Assembly (NCBI GenBank): GCA_030148805.1
Contig: JASBSS010000008.1
Coordinates: 1 to 46,815 of the forward strand
From: Thiogranum sp.
GTDB taxonomy: Bacteria > Pseudomonadota > Gammaproteobacteria > DSM-19610
DNA: 46,815 bases
Reading direction: 5' to 3'
In this document: in pieces, positions 7,740 to 16,863 of the stretch
Numbering within the stretch: position 1 is the stretch's first letter
How the letters are laid out: every line of letters starts with the position of its first letter
The notes under the pieces: model-generated
Told to the model about the DNA's origin: nothing
The model's input: the letters and a program-made list of their open reading frames with translations, nothing else
Database searches by the model: none
Translations under genes and position numbers: made by a program

Positions 7740-8114
7740 ATGCGCGCAACCATCATCCACAGTCAGTCTACACAGGAATACTGGTTCGAGGAAGGTTGCC
7801 ATATCCAGGAGATCGGTAACCGGTCCGACGACCCGCAGGTGTCTGTCGCCCGCGCCCGGGTGCCACCGGGTCGGCGGACCCGCTGGCATTGTCTGGAGGC
7901 CACCGTCGAGCGCTATCTGGTGACCGCCGGGCAGGGAGTGGTGGAAGTGGGCGACCTACCTCCGAGTCGGGTCGTGGCGGGAGACCTGGTGGTGATTCCG
8001 TCGGGCATGCGTCAACGCATCCACAACGACGGCGAATGCGATCTGGTGTTTTACGCCATTTGCAGCCCGCGCTTCGACAAACGCAACTATCGCCCGCTCG
8101 AACCCGAGGATTAG
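7740..8114 (+). CDS. Small cupin-fold protein
   Basis: 124 residues, a single conserved beta-barrel. Cupin motif 1 is recognisable in PPGRRTRWHCLEATVERYLV and motif 2 in AGDLVVIPSGMRQRIHNDGE. Motif 1 has only one His before the Glu, so metal binding may be altered. Many such proteins are dioxygenases, isomerases or ligand sensors; nothing here picks one. The start MRATIIHS at 7740 fits the family. The stop overlaps the convergent HhH gene by 4 bases. Confidence 0.8.
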   Translation: MRATIIHSQSTQEYWFEEGCHIQEIGNRSDDPQVSVARARVPPGRRTRWHCLEATVERYLVTAGQGVVEVGDLPPSRVVAGDLVVIPSGMRQRIHNDGECDLVFYAICSPRFDKRNYRPLEPED

Positions 8115-8719
8115 GCGGCGTCGCCGGGAAACTGCTGGCGCAACTTACGCACCGTGGCGGCGCCGACGCCGTGGATGGCCGCGAGTTGGCGGTCACTGGC
8201 CCGCTGCAGCTGCCGCGGCGAGCGGATCCCGGCCTTGAGCAACGCGCGGGCGATTTTCACGTTCACCCCGGCCGCTTTGACGCCCGAGAAGAATGCCATC
8301 AGCGCCTGCCGGTCGCGGAACGTGGCGCACTGCGAGTCCGCATGGCGCACCACCGGCGGCGGGCGCAGCCCGAACCGTCGCGTGAGGACTCGCAGCCGTG
8401 CCGGCAGCGGCCGTGCCGCGGGCCAGGCCTCCAGTGCGCGCTGCAGCAACCAGTGGGTCGCGCGCAAGGCGGCGGCAAGCGTGATGCCGCTGGCAAGCCA
8501 CTGATTCCAAGGGGTGTGCCCAGACCAAAGCGACAGCGCGTAGAGCCACGACCCCGCTTCGAGCAGGGAAATCACGCCCAGCAGCACTGCCGGGAGGGTG
8601 AACGCCAGGGTCCAGGCGTAGGGCTGTAACCTGATACCCTGTTGTTCCAGCCAGCTGGCGATATGGTAGCGCCAGTGATCGAACAGAGTCGGATCGGCGT
8701 AAAATTCGTCTCTGATCAT
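8111..8719 (-). CDS. Membrane protein with C-terminal helix-hairpin-helix domain
   Basis: 202 residues. Two hydrophobic segments lie at about residues 33-55 and 70-90, then a basic linker. The C-terminal domain (about 150-200) contains LLKAGIRSPRQLQRASDRQL followed by AAIHGVGAATVRKL, a tandem helix-hairpin-helix as in DNA-binding proteins, often annotated DUF4332-like. The combination suggests a membrane-anchored nucleic-acid-binding protein, but no function is established. The start MIRDEF follows a purine-rich GAGGTGGGAAGAGG. Confidence 0.65.
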   Translation of the reverse strand: MIRDEFYADPTLFDHWRYHIASWLEQQGIRLQPYAWTLAFTLPAVLLGVISLLEAGSWLYALSLWSGHTPWNQWLASGITLAAALRATHWLLQRALEAWPAARPLPARLRVLTRRFGLRPPPVVRHADSQCATFRDRQALMAFFSGVKAAGVNVKIARALLKAGIRSPRQLQRASDRQLAAIHGVGAATVRKLRQQFPGDAA

Positions 8720-8853
8720 CCTCTTCCCACCTCGTGCCACACCGCGAGCGAGCAGTGTTGCCATTTTTTGCCCGCGACGCCGTGACCGGGTTCACATTTC
8801 GCCCCCCGTCTCGGCAGCGTCTTGATTAAGGTAGCGTCTGCCGCTGGCAACTA

Positions 8854-8882
8854 TTGAGTCACCGGTGACATATACCTATGCT
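8854..8882 (+). promoter_or_regulatory. Promoter of uup placed for a leaderless transcript
   Basis: TTGAGT (8854-8859), 17-base spacer, TATGCT (8877-8882). The start point expected seven bases later falls at about 8889, two bases before the uup ATG at 8891, and no Shine-Dalgarno precedes the ATG. The spacer contains a perfect 12-bp palindrome GTCACCGGTGAC (8858-8869) overlapping the -35 edge, a possible operator. Confidence 0.5.
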
Positions 8883-8890
8883 TCGCCCCC

Positions 8891-10780
<1,890 letters not shown>

Positions 10781-10870
10781 CCGAATCCGCGCAATCTACA
10801 GGCCATTTCTCTGTCATCGGACAACGGCTATGGCACAATAGCGCGCTGTAGCCGAGCCAGGTAAGCCAGC

Positions 10871-11161
10871 ATGACCGAACCCGAACTGACCACCGAAGAG
10901 CGCATCCTGCGGGTGATGAAGAACGTTCTCACCAGCGTCGCCAAAGACACCGCCACCGAGCCGGGACTCAAACATCCGTTGTCGGAAGCGACCATCAACG
11001 ACATTCGCGCCTGCCTGGTCATGATCAGCGCCAGGGAACAGGAGCTGGCAAAACAGTTCAATCGCGACACCAGCGCCCGGCCCCGGTTTATCGACGAACC
11101 GAAATCGGAAGTGGTGGTGTCGTTGGACAGCCTGAAGCAGGGCGGCAAAAAGAAAGACTAA
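10871..11161 (+). CDS. Conserved 96-aa protein of unknown function
   Basis: Small charged cytoplasmic protein: helical N-terminal part TEERILRVMKNVLTSVAKDT, a conserved-looking PGLKHPLSEATINDIRACL segment, and a basic tail ending GGKKKD. Similar proteins in this class are sometimes labelled segregation and condensation protein A, apparently without good reason, because this is far shorter than ScpA and lacks its domains. The ATG at 10871 is preceded by a weak AGG. An extended -10-like TGGCACAAT lies about 35 bases upstream (10830-10838). It follows uup by 90 bases. Confidence 0.75.
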   Translation: MTEPELTTEERILRVMKNVLTSVAKDTATEPGLKHPLSEATINDIRACLVMISAREQELAKQFNRDTSARPRFIDEPKSEVVVSLDSLKQGGKKKD

Positions 11162-11271
11162 GGTGTCGCCGCTTGGTGCCGGCCGGCAAATTACGCCGGC
11201 GCGCATCCCCGCCGCAGGAAGCCTTTTCGCCTCCCCCGCCGGCAATGGCGCCCCCATGGCTCCGTTGGCCC

Positions 11272-12051
11272 CTAAGCGCGGGGTTCGCGCACTTCGACAA
11301 ACGAGTTGTAGAACTGTTTCGCGGTGCGACCGGTGTGCGCGCCGCGCGTGAGGGCAAACAGCTTCGCCGCCTGGTGCAGCGCCTCCCGGTCGCCCGCATG
11401 GTCACGAAACAAATGATCGACAATGGCCAGATAGCCCGCCATATCCACCGAATAAAACGACAGCCAGAGGCCGAAGCGGTCGGACAGGGAAATCCGCTCC
11501 TCGAGCGCGTCGGAGAAATGAACCTCACCACCCACGCTGCGCGTGGCCTGGTTGTCCTGCATGGACTCCGGCAACAAATGGCGACGATTCGACGTGGCGT
11601 AGAACAACACGTTCTCGGGCGGTGCCTCGATGGAACCTTCCAGCAGGTTTTTCAAACCGATATAGGTATCGTCGTCGGCGGCGAAGGAAAAATCGTCGCA
11701 ATAGATGATGAAGCGCCGGGCCTGGCCGCGCAACGGGTCCAGAACGTCGGGCAGATCGCGCAAGTCGCGCCGAAAAATTTCGACCAGCCTCAGGCCTTGC
11801 GGGGCGCAGGCGTTGAGCAGCGCCTTGACCAGTGAGGACTTGCCGCTGCCGCGCGAACCCCACAGCAGGGCATTGTTGGCCGGTAGGCCGGCGAGAAAAC
11901 GGCGGGTGTTTTCCAACAACCGCGTCTTCTGCTGATCGATGCCGACCAGATCGGAAAGCGCGACCGGGTCGAGCGTCTTGACCGGCTTGAGCTCACCCCG
12001 ACGCGCGCGCCAGATCGCAGCCCATTCCCGCTCCCAATCGACAGGCTCCAT
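11272..12051 (-). CDS. DUF815-family AAA ATPase
   Basis: 259-residue P-loop ATPase. Walker A is GSRGSGKSSLVKALLN (about residues 65-80). Walker B is FIIYCDDFSF, and the sensor-like segment VLFYATSNRRHLL follows. A C-terminal lid carries an arginine-containing ISLSDRFGLWLSFY and LFALTRGAHTGRTAKQF. These fit the DUF815 family (predicted ATPases related to AAA+), whose biological role is not settled. It lies 3 bases after the DUF2007 gene on the same strand, so the two are translationally coupled. Confidence 0.88.
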   Translation of the reverse strand: MEPVDWEREWAAIWRARRGELKPVKTLDPVALSDLVGIDQQKTRLLENTRRFLAGLPANNALLWGSRGSGKSSLVKALLNACAPQGLRLVEIFRRDLRDLPDVLDPLRGQARRFIIYCDDFSFAADDDTYIGLKNLLEGSIEAPPENVLFYATSNRRHLLPESMQDNQATRSVGGEVHFSDALEERISLSDRFGLWLSFYSVDMAGYLAIVDHLFRDHAGDREALHQAAKLFALTRGAHTGRTAKQFYNSFVEVREPRA

Positions 12052-12054
12052 CTC

Positions 12055-12285
12055 CTAGGCCTGTTTCCCACCGGAGTCGCCCGCCTCGTAGCGGGCAATC
12101 ACCTGGCGGGCGGCCGGCACCTGTTCCTCTGGGACCAGGATATTGACGAACCCCTGCACCGCCAGATCGCCGACGCCGCCTTGCAGGTAATAGCCGCCCA
12201 CATGCGCCGAGATACCGTTTGCCTCCAACAGGCCACGCACAATGTGTCCCTCGGTGATGTTGCTGGCGTTATAGACTTTTTGCAT
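12055..12285 (-). CDS. DUF2007-family small protein
   Basis: 76 residues: MQKVYNASNITEGHIVRGLL followed by EANGISAHVGGYYLQGGVGDLA and NILVPEEQVPAARQVI. This is the compact alpha-beta unit of the DUF2007 putative signal-transducing family, related in fold to PII-like small domains. GGGAG stands nine bases before the ATG. It is the first gene of a pair with the DUF815 ATPase. Confidence 0.85.
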   Translation of the reverse strand: MQKVYNASNITEGHIVRGLLEANGISAHVGGYYLQGGVGDLAVQGFVNILVPEEQVPAARQVIARYEAGDSGGKQA

Positions 12286-12426
12286 GGCAGACGGCTCCCT
12301 TCGAGGACTGGGATGTTAGCAAGAGCCGCGCCGGGTGGCCATGTGGTGGCCGCCTCCGGTTCGCCAACGACCCTGTTCCTGTATATTACCTAACCGATAC
12401 CAGTCACCCCCGAGCCGCGAACCGCC

Positions 12427-13593
12427 ATGGGTCAGTCGATCGTATTTTCCGTCTTTCTGATTTTCACCGGCGCCGCGGTGCTGGCGACACTAGCGCTGTA
12501 CGCGCGCCAGTCGATGCTGGTCGCCTATATCCTGCTGGGCATGCTGATCGGTCCTTCGGCGCTCGGTCTGGTGAAAGACGTGCAGCTGCTCCAGGACCTG
12601 TCGCACGTGGGGATCGTGTTTCTGTTGTTTCTCCTGGGGCTCAATCTTCACCCCCAGAACCTGTGGCACATGTTCCGCAAAGCGACCCTGGTGACCCTGC
12701 TCAGCTCCGCCCTGTTCGCCGCCTTGGGGGCGATCACCGCGTTACTGTTCGCTTACAACGGCGCGGAAGCGGCGGTCATCGGCGCCGCGCTGATGTTCTC
12801 CAGCACGATCATCGGCCTGAAGCTGCTGCCAAGCACGGTCCTGCATCACCAGCACAGCGGCGAGATCATTATCAGCGTGCTGCTGTTGCAGGATCTGATC
12901 GCCATCATCATCCTGCTGATATTGCACGGCCTGGCCGGGGACCAGCCCGGGTGGCGGGGAATCGTTCCGCTGGCGCTCACGCTGCCGGCATTCATGCTGT
13001 TCGCCTTCGGCTTTTCCCGCTACGTGCTGACACGCCTGCTGGCACGTTTCGACACGATCCAGGAATACATCTTTTTGCTGGCGATCGGCTGGTGCCTGGG
13101 CATGGCGGAACTGGCCGACGCGGTCGGGCTGTCGGCCGAGATCGGCGCATTCATTGCCGGGGTCGCGGTGGCCACCGAACCGATTTCACGCTTCATCGCG
13201 GAAAGCCTGAAACCGCTGCGGGATTTCTTTCTGATCGTGTTCTTCTTCAGCCTCGGGGCGGCGTTCGATCTCTCTGCCATGAGCGCCGTATGGATCCCGG
13301 CGATGGTACTGGCCGCGATCGCGCTGTGGGTCAAACCCTGGGCGTTCAAACGTCTCTGGGTTCACCAGGGAGAGGCGGCGGGCCAGGCCGGTGAAATCGG
13401 GGTACGCCTCGGACAAATCAGCGAATTTTCCCTGCTCATCGCGGTCCTGGCCACCGAATCGGCGGTCATCGGCATGCAGGCCTCGTATCTGATCCAATTG
13501 GCGACGCTGATTACCTTCATCGCCTCGTCCTATTACATCGTCCTGCGCTATCCCACGCCCATCGCCGTATCCGATCGGCTGCGACGCGATTGA
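12427..13593 (+). CDS. CPA2-family cation:proton antiporter (Kef-like membrane domain)
   Basis: Inner-membrane K+ or Na+/H+ antiporter domain of 388 residues with about 12 hydrophobic segments. Family features are YILLGMLIGPSALGL near residue 35, the GLNLHP segment, LLLQDLIAIIILLIL (residues about 157-172, with the conserved Gln-Asp of KefB/C-like proteins) and GLSAEIGAFIAGVAV. There is no C-terminal TrkA-N/RCK regulatory domain, so it is shorter than KefB/KefC, which are about 600 residues, and lacks the glutathione-gating part. A weak TATATT occurs about 50 bases upstream. The ion and regulation are unknown. Confidence 0.9.
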   Translation: MGQSIVFSVFLIFTGAAVLATLALYARQSMLVAYILLGMLIGPSALGLVKDVQLLQDLSHVGIVFLLFLLGLNLHPQNLWHMFRKATLVTLLSSALFAALGAITALLFAYNGAEAAVIGAALMFSSTIIGLKLLPSTVLHHQHSGEIIISVLLLQDLIAIIILLILHGLAGDQPGWRGIVPLALTLPAFMLFAFGFSRYVLTRLLARFDTIQEYIFLLAIGWCLGMAELADAVGLSAEIGAFIAGVAVATEPISRFIAESLKPLRDFFLIVFFFSLGAAFDLSAMSAVWIPAMVLAAIALWVKPWAFKRLWVHQGEAAGQAGEIGVRLGQISEFSLLIAVLATESAVIGMQASYLIQLATLITFIASSYYIVLRYPTPIAVSDRLRRD

Positions 13594-13623
13594 ATCCCTG
13601 GCTGGCTGGCCGCAGCGCGGGCC

Positions 13624-14169
13624 TCAGCCCGAGTAGAAATAACGCCACGGGGTGGCGGAGTGTTCGCCAAGCGTCGCGAGCAACTTGTCGGAAGGGACGG
13701 CTTCGTGCGGATGGATCCCGCCGATTTCTAGAAAATAGCGGCCGAAACCCGCGGCCTGGCGCCAGTCCAGTTCGCTGACCGCCGCGCTTTTGCCACATGC
13801 CGGACAGCGGTGGCGCGTGTGCGCGGCGACGGGCTCGAAGGGGGCGTGGGCGGTGCGGCAGGCCGGGCAGCGCGGTTTTACCGCGGCGGCGTTACCGATA
13901 CAGCGGGGGGTGGAATAAAGATGCTGGCGGACACAGCACGGCTCCTGCCCGCCGAGCGCTTCCGCGGGCGCCATTGGCACCCGCGGGGAGCAACCCAGAA
14001 ACATCACCAGTGTCGGAAACTCCGCGCCGGGCGGAAAGCGGTCGGTCGCGGGCCGGCCGCCCGCGGGCGACAACGCCAGCAAGCCCAGCGCGTCCAATCT
14101 TCGCAGCAGCTCGTCTGTGGCGGCCGGAACCCAGTGGGAATCCGCGGCACAGAGGTACAAAGAAGGCAC
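13624..14169 (-). CDS. Zinc-ribbon-containing protein of unknown function
   Basis: 181 residues from a GTG at 14169. The C-terminal half holds two CPxC pairs, CPACRTAH and HRCPACGKS, separated by about 20 residues, which would form one zinc ribbon. An upstream CC...C cluster (EPCCVRQHLYSTPRCIG) may bind another metal. It ends with an HPHEAVPSDKLLATLG region. I do not recognise the N-terminal half. It follows the MbcA/ParS-like gene by 13 bases on the same strand and is probably cotranscribed with it. Confidence 0.65.
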   Translation of the reverse strand: MPSLYLCAADSHWVPAATDELLRRLDALGLLALSPAGGRPATDRFPPGAEFPTLVMFLGCSPRVPMAPAEALGGQEPCCVRQHLYSTPRCIGNAAAVKPRCPACRTAHAPFEPVAAHTRHRCPACGKSAAVSELDWRQAAGFGRYFLEIGGIHPHEAVPSDKLLATLGEHSATPWRYFYSG

Positions 14170-14182
14170 GGACCGGAAAAAT

Positions 14183-14584
14183 TCAGCCTTTGGAGCCGGA
14201 CATATCCCAGCTGAAGGAACAATCCAGGTAGGAGCGCACCGAGATCAGACCGACGATACCGTCCTCCACCATGGTGGCGACAGGGGTTCGTTGACGAAAC
14301 TTGCGGTTGGGCTTGTGCATCCACAGGCGGCCCATGCGCTTGCTGAACGGATAGGTGGTGCGCAACGCGTCGGCGATACTGATCAGATGCTCTACCCGCT
14401 TCATGACATCCGGTTCATCGGGTAGGGGACGATTCTCCCGCAGACGTTTGACTTCGCGGGCAGGCGCGTCATCCAGGCCAAGCAGGACCAGCTGGTCCTT
14501 GGCCTCGATTTCCCACTCGTCGAGCATGTCCAAAATGCCACGCGTCAGTTCCAGCCGCTCGTCTTCTGTCATGCTGCTGCTCAT
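14183..14584 (-). CDS. MbcA/ParS/Xre-type antitoxin-like (DUF2384) protein without a RES toxin
   Basis: 133 residues. The N-terminal part (LTRGILDMLDEWEIEAKDQL) and VMKRVEHLISIADALRTTYP resemble the helical core of MbcA/ParS/Xre antitoxin proteins. The C-terminal RTPVATMVEDGIVGLISVRSYLD matches the toxin-binding tail of that family, where 'P...m..G..gl..V...L' is typical. The partner in known systems is a RES-domain NAD-degrading toxin, and none is adjacent. GAGG stands eight bases before the ATG. It may be a stand-alone regulator or pair with the downstream zinc-ribbon protein. Confidence 0.75.
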   Translation of the reverse strand: MSSSMTEDERLELTRGILDMLDEWEIEAKDQLVLLGLDDAPAREVKRLRENRPLPDEPDVMKRVEHLISIADALRTTYPFSKRMGRLWMHKPNRKFRQRTPVATMVEDGIVGLISVRSYLDCSFSWDMSGSKG

Positions 14585-14754
14585 ACTGCCATCCTCGCTT
14601 AGATTCTGCTTTATAGTGTAACACGTCGCGGGCTGACCGCCCCGGCACCGCGGAGCTGGTCGATTCCCATGCCCGGCCGGGGGTTGGGAGTGACCAATCC
14701 CGCAGTGAGGCCGCGGTTTGCGCTGGGAAAGGAAGGCAGGGGGAGAAAGGCGAA

Positions 14755-15051
14755 ATGAGCGCTTCGGGCTTGGGGTTGTTGATCGTCCTGGGGGGACTGG
14801 TGTGGTTCTGGCACGATTCGCTGCGCGTGCGCGAACGGGCCATGCAGGCGGCCCGCGAGGTCTGTCAACGGCAGCAGTTGCAGTTGCTCGACGCCACAGT
14901 GAGCCTGCAGCGCCTGGCCTGGTGCCGGCGCGCGCACCGCGCTCCCTGCCTGCGGCGAACCTTCCAGGTCGCCTACAGCGAGGACGGCATGGAACGGCAC
15001 AGCGGTTTTGTCATTGTGGCCGGAAACCACGTGGAACAAGTGGGTTTGTAG
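14755..15051 (+). CDS. DUF3301 family single-pass membrane protein
   Basis: 98 residues: an N-terminal hydrophobic segment (LGLLIVLGGLVWFWHDSLRV), then the conserved RERAMQAAREVCQRQQLQLLD typical of DUF3301, and a C-terminal beta-rich FQVAYSEDGMERHSGFVIV. Function unknown. The ATG at 14755 is preceded by GGGGGAGAAAGG. The 170 bases upstream (14585-14754) hold no other gene; they should contain divergent promoters for this gene and the MbcA-like gene. Confidence 0.85.
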   Translation: MSASGLGLLIVLGGLVWFWHDSLRVRERAMQAAREVCQRQQLQLLDATVSLQRLAWCRRAHRAPCLRRTFQVAYSEDGMERHSGFVIVAGNHVEQVGL

Positions 15052-15067
15052 GCGACCGTGGCTCGCT

Positions 15068-15076
15068 TGCTATAAT
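15068..15076 (+). promoter_or_regulatory. Perfect extended -10 promoter
   Basis: TGCTATAAT is an exact extended -10 (TGn plus TATAAT, 6 of 6). The -35 region is not well matched, as is usual for extended -10 promoters. The predicted start near 15083 gives a leader of about 29 bases for the gene at 15112. Confidence 0.65.
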
Positions 15077-15111
15077 TTGGCCCGCCCAGTCGGACCGATG
15101 CGGACAGCCCA

Positions 15112-15351
15112 ATGCCATACTACATTTTCAAAGTCATTCCAGGCCCTACCAGCCTGATGAAAAATCTGGAAAAAATAGAACAGCACGAAACCTTCAAGGA
15201 AGCCAAGCTACGCGCTCGCGCCATGCGCGCCGAGTCCGGCGACGACGCCGGCGCGCAGATCAAGATCATGTTTGCGGAAAACGAGTTGGAGGCGGAGGAG
15301 AAACTGCAGGAAAAACGCGAACAGCCGATTCTGCGCGAATGGGAAAAATAG
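15112..15351 (+). CDS. Conserved small charged protein, unknown function
   Basis: 79 residues, no cysteine. A short beta-like start (MPYYIFKVIPGPTSLMKNLE) is followed by a long, highly charged helix (EQHETFKEAKLRARAMRAES, then ENELEAEEKLQEKREQP). Cytoplasmic and probably helical or coiled-coil. It lies under a perfect extended -10 promoter and is followed after 9 bases by the cysteine-rich gene, so the two are an operon. Confidence 0.75.
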   Translation: MPYYIFKVIPGPTSLMKNLEKIEQHETFKEAKLRARAMRAESGDDAGAQIKIMFAENELEAEEKLQEKREQPILREWEK

Positions 15352-15360
15352 CCTTCTCCC

Positions 15361-15819
15361 ATGGTCGAGGAAGATAAATTCCGCGCCACCTACAAGCGCA
15401 TCAACGAACGCATGTGTGTGTTCGAAAAAGCGATCCTCAGCCGCCGCTGCGCCTGCCTCTGCGCCACCCGTTTTTATCTGGCCGATCGCGAGGGCGTGGC
15501 CTGTGACTCCGCCCCCGCCCACCGACGCTGCCTGCGACTGATCGTCTTGCTGCGGGAGAACGCCAAGTTCGCGTTGAAACTCAAGGCGATCGACGGCGAA
15601 TTGCCGCACGGCAAGGAACTCAAAATACAAAATGGCGGTTTACTGGGGCTGCAACGGGTATTGCGCCCGGATCTCAGCGCCGACACCGTGGTGGATGTCG
15701 CCGGGCTCGCCACCTTGGGCGAACGCACCTACGGCTCGCTGGAGGAGCTGCCCTACCGGGAAATCGTCAAGACTGTCGTCGCCTTCGAGGGCCGTCGGCG
15801 CCCCCGCTCCAAACGCTAG
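15361..15819 (+). CDS. Cysteine-rich 152-aa protein of unknown function
   Basis: Six cysteines are confined to the N-terminal third: C19, C30, C32, C34, C48 and C57, the middle ones as CACLC. The rest is cysteine-free, with a helical RLIVLLRENAKFALKLKAID and a C-terminal LPYREIVKTVVAFEGRR. The spacing would suit a metal or Fe-S cluster, but it matches no family I recognise. The start at 15361 lacks a clear Shine-Dalgarno apart from GCC-TTCTCCC context; translational coupling to the gene 9 bases upstream is likely. Confidence 0.7.
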   Translation: MVEEDKFRATYKRINERMCVFEKAILSRRCACLCATRFYLADREGVACDSAPAHRRCLRLIVLLRENAKFALKLKAIDGELPHGKELKIQNGGLLGLQRVLRPDLSADTVVDVAGLATLGERTYGSLEELPYREIVKTVVAFEGRRRPRSKR

Positions 15820-15887
15820 CGGCCCATCGGCAGCCCTATCCCTCGGCCGCACGCCCGGCTGAGCGACGAAAAATTCCTTGCAAAACC

Positions 15888-15914
15888 TAAAGACCGCCGG
15901 CCCGCTTCCGACAT
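15888..15914 (+). promoter_or_regulatory. Weak FliA (sigma-28)-like promoter candidate
   Basis: TAAAGACC (15888-15895), spacer of exactly 11 bases, TCCGACAT (15907-15914). Compared with the enteric sigma-28 consensus TAAAGTTT-N11-GCCGATAA each half matches 5 of 8. It lies about 50 bases upstream of the hydrolase gene at 15966. No motility gene is in the window. Confidence 0.2.
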
Positions 15915-15965
15915 ATCGCTAGTCTGTTCCCGCAATTACAGTAACGTTATAAGGCTGGCAAAGGT

Positions 15966-16820
15966 ATGGAAATCGAAGCGTTTCCCGACGAATCGCGCAC
16001 CTGGACCGTCACCTACGTGGTCTACGATGCAGACAGCAAAGACGCCGTGGTGATCGACCCGGTGCTGGATCTGGATGTCACACCCTGGCGCACTTCCACC
16101 GAGTCGATCGATCATCTTGCTGATTTCATTAAGCTTAAACAGCTCTCGGTGCACTGGATTCTGGATACCCACGTGCACGCCGATCACATCACCGGCGCCA
16201 GCGAATTGAAAAAACGGCTGCGCGCCCCGATGGCTATCGGCGGCGAGATCCGGCGTGTACAGGAGGTATTCAAGCAGGCTTTCAACTTCGGTGACAATTT
16301 CCGCGCCGACGGCAGTCAGTTCGACCGCCTGTTGCACGACGGCGACGTGCTCGACGCCGGCCGCCTTAAAGTCAACGTGCTGCACACCCCGGGGCACACG
16401 CCCGCCTGTTGCACCTATCACATCGGTGATGCCTTGTTCTGCGGCGACGTGCTCTTCATGCCGGATATCGGCGTGGCACGCTGCGATTTTCCGGGCGGCA
16501 GCCCCGAAGATCTCTACCGTTCGGTCAAACGGCTCTACAGCTTCCCCCATAGTACCCGCGTGATGGTGGGACACGACTATCCCGATAAACGGGAGTTCCA
16601 GTACCAGACCACGATCGGCCAAAGCAAGGCCTTCAACTGCGACCTGCCCAACAGCATCTCGGAGGCCGATTTCGTGGCCCGCATCCGCCAGCGCGACAGC
16701 CTGCTGCCCGCACCGCGCCTGTTGTTTCCCAGTTTGCAGGTCAATATCAACGCCGGCGAGTTGCCCGAGCCGGAAAACAACGAGGTGGCCTATTTAAAAG
16801 TGCCCCTGAATTACCTGTAA
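15966..16820 (+). CDS. Metallo-beta-lactamase-fold persulfide dioxygenase-like protein
   Basis: 284 residues. MBL-fold motifs are complete: DTHVHADHITG (HxHxDH), HTPGHTPACCTY, FCGDVLFMPDIGVARCDFPGG, and VMVGHDYP. The FMPDxGxxRxDFPGG block and the long C-terminal part with LPAPRLLFPSLQVNINAGEL are those of the ETHE1/Blh-like branch, whose members oxidise glutathione persulfide to sulfite with Fe(II). The catalytic role is inferred from family. AAAGGT precedes the ATG. It is followed after 43 bases by the cNMP/rhodanese fusion gene, whose rhodanese domain also handles persulfide, so the pair likely shares a sulfane-sulfur substrate. Confidence 0.88.
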   Translation: MEIEAFPDESRTWTVTYVVYDADSKDAVVIDPVLDLDVTPWRTSTESIDHLADFIKLKQLSVHWILDTHVHADHITGASELKKRLRAPMAIGGEIRRVQEVFKQAFNFGDNFRADGSQFDRLLHDGDVLDAGRLKVNVLHTPGHTPACCTYHIGDALFCGDVLFMPDIGVARCDFPGGSPEDLYRSVKRLYSFPHSTRVMVGHDYPDKREFQYQTTIGQSKAFNCDLPNSISEADFVARIRQRDSLLPAPRLLFPSLQVNINAGELPEPENNEVAYLKVPLNYL

Positions 16821-16863
16821 AGCCGCTCGAGTTCGCAGCCGCAGCCCCAAGAGACGACGCCTC

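Noticed and set aside
10871-11161. Segregation and condensation protein A
   Set aside because: 96 residues and no ScpA domain; the name sometimes given to such proteins is not supported by the sequence.
14183-14584. Complete RES/Xre toxin-antitoxin system
   Set aside because: Only the antitoxin-like protein is present. The neighbour has zinc-ribbon cysteines and no RES-domain motif.
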